This document shows positions 33,966 to 41,780 of a DNA stretch of 64,000 nt, piece after piece. Positions within the stretch are counted from its first letter, which is position 1; the number at the start of each line of letters is the position of its first letter. The notes beneath the pieces are model-generated. The model was given only the letters and a program-made list of their open reading frames with translations. It was not told the DNA's origin and did no database searches. The stretch is from Candidatus Sulfuritelmatomonas gaucii (GTDB lineage: Bacteria; Acidobacteriota; Terriglobia; Terriglobales; Acidobacteriaceae). The stretch lies in NCBI GenBank assembly GCA_900290245.1, contig OKRB01000068.1, forward strand, positions 1 to 64,000, written 5' to 3'. Both the position numbers and the translations under genes were made by a program.

Positions 33966-36237
33966 CTCCCGTCCACTCGTCGACCCAGTCATTGACCGTC
34001 TTCCACCATAGCTGCGAGTTCTGCGGCTTGAGCACCCAGTGGCCTTCATCCGGGAAGTAGAGCATCTTGCTTGGCACGCGGAGCATTTGGAGCGTATCGA
34101 AAAGCTGAAAGCCTTCGCTTACATCGAGCCGGTAGTCAAGCTGGCCGTGAACGACGAGCGTGGGGGTGTGGAAGTTTTTCGCGTAAAGCGACGGCGACCA
34201 TTTGCGGTATGGATTTTGGTCGTCCGGCTTCCACCCCACGGACGAGGACCTGTCCGCGGGGACCCCGGTATTGCCGTAGTAGTCCCACGGATGTCCCTTG
34301 AACTCCCAGATATTGAACCAGTCTTCTTCGGTTGATCCGAACGCCGATTCGGCATTGAACATGCCGTCGTGCGAGACGATGCATTTGAAGCGGTTGGTGT
34401 GGCCCAGGACCCAGTTGGCCATGTATCCGCCGTAGCTCGCGCCCAGCGCGCACTCGCGGTTCTTGTCGATGAAGGGGTAGTGCTGCTCGGCGTAGTCGAG
34501 GCCGGTCATCAGGTCGGTGAAAGGCTTGCCACCCCAGTCGCCGTTCACTCCGTCGACGATAGCCTGGCCATATCCCGTCGATCCGCGCATGTTGATCATG
34601 ACGACGACGTAGCCGTTCGCGGCGAAGAGCTCGGCGTTCCAGCGGTAACTCCACGAATCGCCCCACGCGCCCTGCGGCCCACCATGAATCAGGAACTTCA
34701 CCGGATACTTCTTCGCGGGATCGAATCCCGGTGGCCGGATGATAAAGCCTTGGAGCTTCGTGCCATCCTTGGCGGTGAACCAGAAGGACTCCATCTTCGG
34801 CAGATCGAGTTGGGCAAGAAGCGCGTCGTTGAGGTGAGTGATTTGTTCAGAGTGGGAATCGGCAGCAGGGGCACTGTTCTCGGAACGCTTTGTCGTCTCG
34901 GCATTATCTGGCGAAGATCCAGCATCGAATCGCCTCGAGAACGGGGAGTATTCAGTGAAGCTCAATAATGAGATTTCAAATACTTCCGAAGGCTGATCTA
35001 CTTTCACCTGCGAAGCTACTAAGTTCGAGCTGCTTTGGACGGGCAATAGAGTTGAGAATTCCCCGGTTAAGGTTTCAAGGATGAGCTTCCCATCGGGCAC
35101 GGATGCAGCCAAGATCGGGGCCTCACCAACATCGCCGCTCGCGAAGTAAATGTGCTTTGAGTCAGACGCCCAAGCGAATTCGTCTACCCACCGGTCAAAC
35201 TTTGGCAGCAGGTCTTTGGTCGTTTTCGCGGTGCGGTCGTAAAGCATCAGCCGCCACTTGTCAGCTTCGTAGCCGGGGCGAGCTTGGCTGCGCCACGCGA
35301 GATATTTCCCATCCGGTGAGTAGGCGGGATTCAGGTCGCCGCCGGGAGAGGTGCTGACCTTGACGGGCTTTGCTTCGGAGTTGGTCAAGTCCAGCGTGAA
35401 AATGTCGGAGTTGGTTGATACTGCCGGATCGTCGACCAACTTCTCGGTGAACGCCAGTTCCTTTGAATCCGGAGCGAAGTCGCAGCCGCAGCCCAAGCCC
35501 TCGAGCGAGAAGGGCGGCACATCGTGCGTGTCTCCGGGATTCAGGTCGCGCATCGCGCCGGTGTCGGCCGAGACGAGAAAAAGATGCGAGCGTTTATCGC
35601 CGGTGTAGTGGTTCCAGTGCCGATACAGCAATTGCGTGAAAATCTGCGCCTTGACTTTGCTGTCGGCGGCCTTTGCGTCGCGATCGTAGTTGCATTCTGC
35701 TCCCACGCCGTTATCGTCGGGCACAATGGCCGGGCAATCGGGATAAACCGGTGCAGTAAGCACAATCGAGCGGCTGTCAGGCGACCATTTCGCGTTGTCG
35801 ATTCCGAAGTCGAGATTGGTCAGCTTGTGCAGGCGCGAGGCAGCGCCGGTGGCCGCGTCAAAATCGGCGAGCCAGATCTGATTCGCTCCGGTGCGGCTGC
35901 TGATCAAGAGGATTCGCTTGCCGTCGGGCGAGAATTGCGGATCGGAGTCGCCGGGCTGGGCGACCGCCAGTTTGATCGGGGCGGGTTCCTCAGCCGATGG
36001 ACCGGCGATCGCCTGCAGCCAAAGCTCCGGCGTTTTCGTATTCGCGGCCAGATTCACGGTGGTGACAGAGTAGGCCAGCCACTTGCCGTCGGGCGAAACC
36101 GCCGTCTCGCCGAGGCGCTTCATCTGCATCATGTCTTCAAAAGTCATGGGGTGCTTTGCGGGCGCACTCTGCGCTGAAGCCAACGGGGCGAGACAAAAAG
36201 CGGCAACGAGAACGGAGGCAAAAGTGTGTGTACGCAT
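33946..36237 (-). CDS. S9 family prolyl oligopeptidase/acylaminoacyl-peptidase, exported
   Basis: This 763-residue protein has a signal peptide (MRTHTFASVLVAAFCLAPLA). GAGGGA lies before ATG 36237. The N-terminal two thirds form a TolB/WD-like beta-propeller (ETAVSPDGKWLAYSV, PQFSPDGKRILLISSRTG, AYSPDGKYLAWRSQ). The C-terminal alpha/beta-hydrolase holds the nucleophile in GASYGGYMANW, an Asp region in VVHGQLDYRLDVSEGFQLF, and the His in FPDEGHWV. Such enzymes trim short peptides in the periplasm. The C-terminal AASSH and stop are supplied by a repeat array, so the original terminus may have been different. Confidence 0.92.
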   Translation of the reverse strand: MRTHTFASVLVAAFCLAPLASAQSAPAKHPMTFEDMMQMKRLGETAVSPDGKWLAYSVTTVNLAANTKTPELWLQAIAGPSAEEPAPIKLAVAQPGDSDPQFSPDGKRILLISSRTGANQIWLADFDAATGAASRLHKLTNLDFGIDNAKWSPDSRSIVLTAPVYPDCPAIVPDDNGVGAECNYDRDAKAADSKVKAQIFTQLLYRHWNHYTGDKRSHLFLVSADTGAMRDLNPGDTHDVPPFSLEGLGCGCDFAPDSKELAFTEKLVDDPAVSTNSDIFTLDLTNSEAKPVKVSTSPGGDLNPAYSPDGKYLAWRSQARPGYEADKWRLMLYDRTAKTTKDLLPKFDRWVDEFAWASDSKHIYFASGDVGEAPILAASVPDGKLILETLTGEFSTLLPVQSSSNLVASQVKVDQPSEVFEISLLSFTEYSPFSRRFDAGSSPDNAETTKRSENSAPAADSHSEQITHLNDALLAQLDLPKMESFWFTAKDGTKLQGFIIRPPGFDPAKKYPVKFLIHGGPQGAWGDSWSYRWNAELFAANGYVVVMINMRGSTGYGQAIVDGVNGDWGGKPFTDLMTGLDYAEQHYPFIDKNRECALGASYGGYMANWVLGHTNRFKCIVSHDGMFNAESAFGSTEEDWFNIWEFKGHPWDYYGNTGVPADRSSSVGWKPDDQNPYRKWSPSLYAKNFHTPTLVVHGQLDYRLDVSEGFQLFDTLQMLRVPSKMLYFPDEGHWVLKPQNSQLWWKTVNDWVDEWTGGAASSH

Positions 36238-36691
36238 GAATTCCCTCAGGCACGGAGTGGAATGTAGTTTCGCGCGAAGAAGAAGTGTACACCGGAAAGG
36301 CAGGGGTCAGTGATCAGTGGTCAGTGGTCAGTGGTCACGGGTCGGCGGCGCAGAGGCTGCGGGACCGGTTCGAAGTTCAGGTTTCAAAGCGTGGCGTCGC
36401 TGTACCCCGCCCCCCTACGTATGCCATACCTCGGTATTTGAAAACAAAAGGTTTCCGGGCCGGGTATAACCCGGGTAACCGAGCAGGGGCAGGGGGCCGG
36501 GCGGCCCGGAAATCTCCGGTTCCGTTGCCGGGCTCATGTGCACCTAAGACAAGCTTAGGGATTTTGCGGAATTAATCTGCAAAGTTGACGGAAGAAATAA
36601 ATGCAGTGGTATGAGGGGGAAGGTGGTGGGATCGGGGTGGCAGCGCCGTTGACAGAAGCGGTTCTTTCGCGGTGGGGTTGTAGAGTCTGGG
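36238..36691. other. 454-base intergenic region with repeats and a GC-rich inverted repeat
   Basis: No gene is supported. It contains the heptamer array at 36306-36347 and a 10-bp perfect inverted repeat, TTTCCGGGCC (36452-36461) with GGCCCGGAAA (36503-36512). A stretch at about 36400-36600, including CTTAGGGATTTTGCGGAATT, resembles a dispersed non-coding element I recall from acidobacterial genomes. The recollection is unverified. Confidence 0.5.
36306..36347. repeat. 7-bp-period GTCAGTG array (6 units)
   Basis: Units GTCAGTG, ATCAGTG, GTCAGTG, GTCAGTG, GTCACGG and GTCGGCG are in phase, about 70 bases upstream of the S9 peptidase start. It is a second sequence family with the same 7-bp period as the AGCTNNN arrays. 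Confidence 0.85.
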
Positions 36692-37462
36692 TTACCTGGA
36701 TTCATTCCCTGTGAGGCGGAAAGTAATCGTTCCCCAGAAGAGCCTCGCGCGCATCTGCACGGGCAGATGACGGGCATCGTCGGTGTACCAGATCCAAATG
36801 TCGCCGCGGTTCTTTACGACTCCGGCGTCGGCGGTTGGCTGCACGCGAATGGTTTTGAACGTACCGAGAGAGGACTTGATCTCTTCCCGGCCTTCCACTT
36901 TCATGGTTACCAACACCGTGCGAATGGCGTCGGCAACAGGCAACTCAAAATTCCGCCCGATTACCAAGGGCTGTGAAGAGGCATAGAAAATCCCCGAGAG
37001 GAGATCAGTGAGGCAGCCATGCACCGCGGTGGTTGCGTGCTTGGTTCGTCCGTTCACCATGTTCTTTTCGTCCAGGATGGACTGGGAACCGGCGTAGTCG
37101 ATGTGCAGAGTCGAGTTGTTCTGGCGCCGGCCTTCCACGGTCTGCTTGTCAAAGTCGAAAGAGCAGCCCTTATCGCGATCGAAATCGGACTGGAAGTTAT
37201 CGGCGACATGAAAGAGCAGGTTGATCGCACCGCTGGTATAGGCCGAAGCGGTAATTCGCTCGCGGTCGCCAGTCGTCTCAAAATGGATGACCGCGGTGCC
37301 GGCGGGAAACACGCGCCAATCCACGCTATAGGTGAGGGTCTGCTTCTGGGGAAAATTGTAGCCGGGGCGCGGAGGGGCGAGGATCGTGGGATCCTGCCCG
37401 CGCAATGTGCCCGCGAAGGCAAAAATGCAAAAGAGGGCGACTGCTTGCGCGCGTATCTTCAA
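36692..37462 (-). CDS. DUF3108 domain protein, periplasmic
   Basis: This 256-residue protein has a signal peptide (MKIRAQAVALFCIFAFAGTL). A beta-rich DUF3108 body follows: NFPQKQTLTYSVDWRVFPAG, AVIHFETTGDRERI, SFDFDKQTVEGRR and the closing DIWIWYTDDARHLPVQMRAR. The family is thought to act in the periplasm or envelope, with no firm function. The start is TTG 37462 with AAGGAG 12 bases upstream. It lies 67 bases after the ICMT-like methyltransferase and follows the heptosyltransferase, so all three may form one envelope-related operon. Confidence 0.85.
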   Translation of the reverse strand: MKIRAQAVALFCIFAFAGTLRGQDPTILAPPRPGYNFPQKQTLTYSVDWRVFPAGTAVIHFETTGDRERITASAYTSGAINLLFHVADNFQSDFDRDKGCSFDFDKQTVEGRRQNNSTLHIDYAGSQSILDEKNMVNGRTKHATTAVHGCLTDLLSGIFYASSQPLVIGRNFELPVADAIRTVLVTMKVEGREEIKSSLGTFKTIRVQPTADAGVVKNRGDIWIWYTDDARHLPVQMRARLFWGTITFRLTGNESR

Positions 37463-37529
37463 TGTTCGGCGCGGCTCCTTATCGATTGACCCGGCCCATT
37501 CGGCTGAACTCCATGGTCACGGAAAACGC

Positions 37530-38171
37530 TCATCCGGCGTGGTAAAACACTCTCTCCAGCACCGGTTGCAGGTAGAGCAGGCTCAGGTAAAGCAGTGCGG
37601 CCCCTATAGCAGCATTGTACTCGCGGTGCTTTAGATAAAGCCCGGGCGAAAAGCCTTCTCCGGTCACTTGGGTAACTGACTGGGAAACGGCTTTTGCATC
37701 GTTGCCGCGCCTCGATTTCGCAGGAGTGAGGCGCGGCAAAAAACGCGGCACGCTGCGGCAATACGCATCGAAGTCAGGGAACGCGCCGCGCAAGAAGCGC
37801 TCCTCAGACGTGGTCACCGGAACATAAATCACGACGAAGCCGACGGCGACCAGCAGCGCCACTGGCCAGCTGAGAAGCCCAATCAAAAACCCCGCGGCAA
37901 TGAGCGATGATCCAAGATAGAGCGGGTTCCGCGTGTAAGCGTACGGACCAGTCATGGTGAGCTCGCGATTCTTCTTCACCGTGCCCGACGCAGCCGCACG
38001 GAGCGCGAGACCAGGCAAAACCAGCGCCAGGCTCCACGCGATGGCAACCGGATGCGGAGGCCGCCGAGCCACTTCCACGAGATACACGGCAGCCATGACA
38101 AACCCGAGCGGCACACGGATGCGGCGCGCGATCTGCTCCCAGCGTCTCGCGTTCGAAGCGTGCCTGCTCAT
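37530..38171 (-). CDS. Isoprenylcysteine/phospholipid methyltransferase-like membrane protein
   Basis: This 213-residue integral membrane protein has about four to five transmembrane segments. It carries the ICMT/PEMT signature GPYAYTRNPLYLGSSLIAAG and the downstream EERFLRGAFPDFDAYCRSVP, which together bind S-adenosylmethionine and methylate a lipid-anchored acceptor. The start codon overlaps the stop of the heptosyltransferase gene in an ATGA junction (38168-38171), indicating translational coupling. In bacteria without prenylated proteins these enzymes usually modify phospholipids, quinones or small isoprenoids; the acceptor here is unknown. A C-terminal extension after residue 150 adds one more hydrophobic segment. 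Confidence 0.85.
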   Translation of the reverse strand: MSRHASNARRWEQIARRIRVPLGFVMAAVYLVEVARRPPHPVAIAWSLALVLPGLALRAAASGTVKKNRELTMTGPYAYTRNPLYLGSSLIAAGFLIGLLSWPVALLVAVGFVVIYVPVTTSEERFLRGAFPDFDAYCRSVPRFLPRLTPAKSRRGNDAKAVSQSVTQVTGEGFSPGLYLKHREYNAAIGAALLYLSLLYLQPVLERVFYHAG

Positions 38172-39277
38172 CGCGTGGTCTCCTCATTCACCAGCTCGCA
38201 AGCTGCGCGCAAGACATCCTCAGGCGATATCGTGAGCATGCCGGGGTCGGGCGCCGAGCGCCGCGAGTGGTCGCGGCGGCTCTCGGAGCTGCGCAGCACG
38301 CGGCAGTGCGTACCGAAGGGCCCGTTGCGGCTGGGATCAGTGGGGCCGTAAATTCCAACCACCAACCGGCCAAGCGCACTCGCGAGATGCAATGGTCCTG
38401 TGTCTCCGCCAACGCACAGCGTAATGCGCCGTGTCATCGCGATCAACTGCGGCAGCGTCACGTTGAGCGGTACCGCGGTGCCGCTGGCGACAATGGGCGC
38501 CGCAAGCGACTCCTCACCTGGCCCGCAGTTGACCAGCACGCGGAAGCCGCGCTCCGCGAGGCCGCTCGCCACCGCGGTGTAGCGTTCGGGCGGCCAGCGC
38601 TTCGCTCCCCACCCGGCGCCGGGAGCGATTAGTGCGATGGGCTGAGATGGGCCGGGAACCGTGGCTGCGAGCCAGGCATCGCACCATCGCTCGGCTTCGG
38701 TATCGATGGGCAGCAGCGGATCGATCGCCGCAAGCGCATCGCCGGCCACCGCTGAAGCCAGTTCCACGTCCTGCTCTATGACATGCGCGCCACGCGTGAC
38801 AACGCGCTCAGCAAAAAGCCAGTGCGCGGGCCACTCGCGCGGCCTTGCCTCGCCGATGCGGCGTCGAGCGCCGGACAAGCGGGCGATGACTGCCGAGCGA
38901 ATCGCGCCTTGCAGATCGAGAACCACATCGTAGCCGACGGCGCGAAGCTCGCTGCGCAAGGCGCTGATTTCGCTCCGGGTCTCGCGGCTCAGCGGACGAC
39001 GCTTCCACTCCCGCGTTTGGGCGAAGTGCAGCCGGTCCACTACCGGCATGCGCGGGTCACGACTGCTGTTGAGCGCACCCTGCCGATCACTGCTCCCTGA
39101 CCCCTGGCCCCTGATCTCGGCCTTCAGCAGCGCCTGCCAGCGCGGTTCCACCACCCAGCCGATTTGCCACGAGGGGTGCGCCTGGCGCAGCGCCGTCACT
39201 GCGGGCAGCGCGTGAAGAATGTCGCCCATGGCCCCAAGCCGGACCACGAGCAGGCGAAATCGGGACTGGCTATGCAA
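38168..39277 (-). CDS. Glycosyltransferase family 9 (lipopolysaccharide heptosyltransferase I-like)
   Basis: This 369-residue GT9 enzyme adds heptose to the lipopolysaccharide core at the inner-membrane face. Motifs are RLGAMGDILHALPAVTALRQ at the N-terminus, VVLDLQGAIRSAVIARLSG, APGAGWGAKRWPPERY and the nucleotide-sugar site GGDTGPLHLASALGRLVVGI YGPTD with one break. The best start is TTG 39277, without a clear ribosome-binding site. Residues 55-65 (IRGQGSGSSDR) come from a 7-bp-period array embedded in frame, forming an insertion not expected between WVVEPRWQALL and the PVVDRLH region. The gene overlaps the methyltransferase by four bases. Confidence 0.88.
   Translation of the reverse strand: MHSQSRFRLLVVRLGAMGDILHALPAVTALRQAHPSWQIGWVVEPRWQALLKAEIRGQGSGSSDRQGALNSSRDPRMPVVDRLHFAQTREWKRRPLSRETRSEISALRSELRAVGYDVVLDLQGAIRSAVIARLSGARRRIGEARPREWPAHWLFAERVVTRGAHVIEQDVELASAVAGDALAAIDPLLPIDTEAERWCDAWLAATVPGPSQPIALIAPGAGWGAKRWPPERYTAVASGLAERGFRVLVNCGPGEESLAAPIVASGTAVPLNVTLPQLIAMTRRITLCVGGDTGPLHLASALGRLVVGIYGPTDPSRNGPFGTHCRVLRSSESRRDHSRRSAPDPGMLTISPEDVLRAACELVNEETTR
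39081..39115. repeat. 7-bp-period GTCAGGG-type array (5 units) inside the GT9 gene
   Basis: Read on the minus strand, ATCAGGG, GCCAGGG, GTCAGGG, AGCAGTG and ATCGGCA are contiguous. They match the array at 36306-36347 in period and core but lie within a coding region, giving residues 55-65 of the heptosyltransferase. Confidence 0.8.
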
Positions 39278-39325
39278 GCTTTGATTTTCGCACAGGGGAA
39301 TTTCCCGGGGCTATGGCTGCTTCCG

Positions 39326-40270
39326 TTAATGATCGCTGGCTGGCCTGGATGCCGTTGCAGGCTGGCGCTCGAGCGCTTGACGGTCCCAGTGTCCGAGGTT
39401 TGCCGCTGCCTGGTAAGTCGATTCACAGAACTCGAGCAGCGCGGCCGATGGAGATTCTGCGTTTCGGACATCGTCGTACATCAGGATGAACTCATGAAGT
39501 TGCGGATCGTAGCGGGCTGCCCCAGGCCGCACAGATGCTGCGGAAAATCCTTGCGGCTCCGGCGCCGCGTAGGAATAAAATGCCGGGTCGCCCAACCCGG
39601 CTCCGGGCCAGAAACCCACGCTGCTCACTTCGTGCGAGTAGGCTTCCTTTGTCATGGCATCGGATCCCGGGCGTTCCGGCGCGCGCCGTCCGGAAAAGCG
39701 CGTAAGCGCCAGGTCGAAGCTGCCCCAGAAGAAATGTATGGGGCTGCATTTTCCGATAAATCCCGAACGAAATTCCTCGAAAACTGTTTGAACGGTCAGC
39801 AGAATCTGCCAAAACCGTTCCGCGGCATCGCGATCATAAGCAGCGTGGGCGTAATCTTTGTCGAAACGAATTGGATTGGGGACTTCGACCGGCATTGGCC
39901 AGATCTTGATCTCGATGCCGGCCGACCGCAGCATGTTCATAAACTCGCGATAGAAGTCAGCCACCGAACGGGCCGCCAGTGGAAGCGATTGCTCGCGGCC
40001 TGCTGACGTGAACAGAATCAGTTCGTGCCGGACGAAATCAAACTGCAATTCGAAAGCGCTGCTGCGATAGGGAATTGCCGAAGTGGTAAGCCCGCGCGAA
40101 TTGACATAAAGCGGAACGTGCCACCAGTGGTTCGCGGGCGGCGTCAGCGCGAGCCGCACCTTGCCCACCATTTGAGTCCACATGTGCAGTGTTTCGCAGG
40201 TGTCCTTCCAGGAAACCAGCGGAAGCGCCGGCCAGCATTCTGCTGCGTCGATATGTCTGCTCGGTGCCAT
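39326..40270 (-). CDS. DUF5996 family protein
   Basis: This 314-residue soluble protein starts at ATG 40270, with AAAGGAG about 6 bases upstream. The frame is open far upstream but that part overlaps the oxidoreductase gene and is rejected. Characteristic stretches are WPALPLVSWKDTCETLHMWT, LTPPANHWWHVPLYVNSRGL, FWGSFDLALTRFSGRRAPER and ILMYDDVRNAESPSAALLEF. The family is uncharacterised. It begins 58 bases after the MDR oxidoreductase stop and is probably in its operon. Confidence 0.85.
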   Translation of the reverse strand: MAPSRHIDAAECWPALPLVSWKDTCETLHMWTQMVGKVRLALTPPANHWWHVPLYVNSRGLTTSAIPYRSSAFELQFDFVRHELILFTSAGREQSLPLAARSVADFYREFMNMLRSAGIEIKIWPMPVEVPNPIRFDKDYAHAAYDRDAAERFWQILLTVQTVFEEFRSGFIGKCSPIHFFWGSFDLALTRFSGRRAPERPGSDAMTKEAYSHEVSSVGFWPGAGLGDPAFYSYAAPEPQGFSAASVRPGAARYDPQLHEFILMYDDVRNAESPSAALLEFCESTYQAAANLGHWDRQALERQPATASRPASDH

Positions 40271-40328
40271 ATTGCTACTCCTTTGAAAAGCGGATTTCTC
40301 GGTCGCAACCGCCGGGTCGGCTGACCGG

Positions 40329-41294
40329 TCAGGCGTTTGGCGCGAGGCAAATCCGTCCTTGGCCTTGCAGCACCTGAACGTAAGCTTCGCGTGCCTGCGC
40401 GATGGGAAAGCAAGTGGGAGAGCCCGGCCGCAATTGCCCGGCTTCGATGGCGGGAACCAACCCGGCGAGCAGCTTCGCGCAGTCGGTGACATCAAGACGA
40501 CGCGATTCTGTCCCAAGCACGCGCAATTCTTTCCTGTAGACGCTGCGCAGATTGAAGCTGACCATCCCGTCGGCCGGCGACGATATTACGCACACTCTGC
40601 CACTGGCCGCGACCGCCTCAACGCTTTCAGCAAACAAGTAGCCGGTCGTGTCGAAGACAACATCTGCTCCGCGACCGTCCGTTTGCGCTCGGACTTCATC
40701 CACCCACGATGCCGCACTGGTGTCGATCGTCTTCGCTGCTCCCAGGTCTCGAGCGGCATCCGCCTGCTCCCGATTCCGCACAGCCGCAATCACGGTGGCC
40801 CCAAAAATTCTGGCGATTTGCAGCGCCGCCGATCCTACTCCGCCGGCAGCACCCAGGATCAGCACCGTGTCCTCACGACGAATTGCGGCACCTGTCACGA
40901 GGGCCGCCCATGCTGTGACCAATGTCAGTCCGGCTGCTCCCGCGGCTTCCATAGTGAGTTTTTCCGGTTTGCTGATCAACGCAGCTGCAGGGACCAGCAT
41001 GTACTGCGCGTGGGAACCGTCTCGAGTGAAGCCGACGTCGCCGCCCGTGCCCCACACTTCGCGGCCGATCCAATCTGGCGGTCCATTCACTACGATGCCC
41101 GCAAAATCACGTCCGGGAATGCGCGGCAACGAAGTTCTGGCCATGCTGCCCTCAACATTCTTCACGTCGCTGGGATTGATGGCGGCAGCCAGGACCTTAA
41201 CCAGGACTTCGCCTTCTGATGGCCGCGGCTGGGCCACATCTTCAACCTGCAACTGATCCGGGTGGCCAAACTGCCTGAGCACGACGGCTCGCAT
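40329..41294 (-). CDS. NAD(P)H quinone oxidoreductase-like MDR alcohol dehydrogenase
   Basis: This 321-residue medium-chain dehydrogenase starts at ATG 41294, preceded by GGAGGT. The N-terminal GroES-like domain contains RAVVLRQFGHPDQLQVEDVA and NPSDVKNVEGSMARTSLPRI PGRDFAG with one break. The Rossmann domain has the NADPH motif GAAGGVGSAALQIARIFGAT. The structural and catalytic zinc ligands of classic alcohol dehydrogenases are not seen, which fits the quinone oxidoreductase branch. It would reduce quinones or enones with NADPH in the cytoplasm. The DUF5996 gene follows in the same direction. Confidence 0.88.
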   Translation of the reverse strand: MRAVVLRQFGHPDQLQVEDVAQPRPSEGEVLVKVLAAAINPSDVKNVEGSMARTSLPRIPGRDFAGIVVNGPPDWIGREVWGTGGDVGFTRDGSHAQYMLVPAAALISKPEKLTMEAAGAAGLTLVTAWAALVTGAAIRREDTVLILGAAGGVGSAALQIARIFGATVIAAVRNREQADAARDLGAAKTIDTSAASWVDEVRAQTDGRGADVVFDTTGYLFAESVEAVAASGRVCVISSPADGMVSFNLRSVYRKELRVLGTESRRLDVTDCAKLLAGLVPAIEAGQLRPGSPTCFPIAQAREAYVQVLQGQGRICLAPNA

Positions 41295-41780
41295 GAGGAC
41301 CTCCGCAGCGGGATCAGGAACGTCTTGCTCGTTCGATGCCAATCCACCGGCGCCTGCCGTCTTGCGGGTTCTTCGCGTCGGCTGCACGCATGGCAGATTC
41401 AAGAATACAGCGAATGTTTGAGGGATAGCGCCAGCTCTTCCTGCGTTGAGAGGTATGCGTCTCCTCAGCCAAAGTGAAATCTGCTGCCTTAGGGTTGCCA
41501 ATGTGTGACGTCCTCATCTGCAAATAGGCCACGAGCTGCAAATCAATGCCAATGTGTGCAAAAGTGATCAGAAAAGACCGCCACCGGGAAGAGCGACTGG
41601 CATTACACAGCTTCTTCCCCAATACTGTGAAGCCCGAATCACGTACCAATTCATTTCAAACGATGTCAGGCCGGCGCTCGGAAGAATTCAATCAATGCCC
41701 TGGAAGTCGAGTAGAGGACAACACCAAAGGCAGGGAGATAGACCGATGCCAGCCGGTGGTGCCCGGAATAGGAGTTCAGC
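41295..41780. other. 486-base divergent intergenic region with a 12-bp direct repeat
   Basis: No gene is supported. TGCCAATGTGTG occurs at 41496-41507 and again at 41547-41558. CTGCAAAT occurs at 41518-41525 and 41536-41543. The region separates the MDR gene and the KaiC-like gene and probably holds both promoters. The repeats are candidate regulator sites only. Confidence 0.5.
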
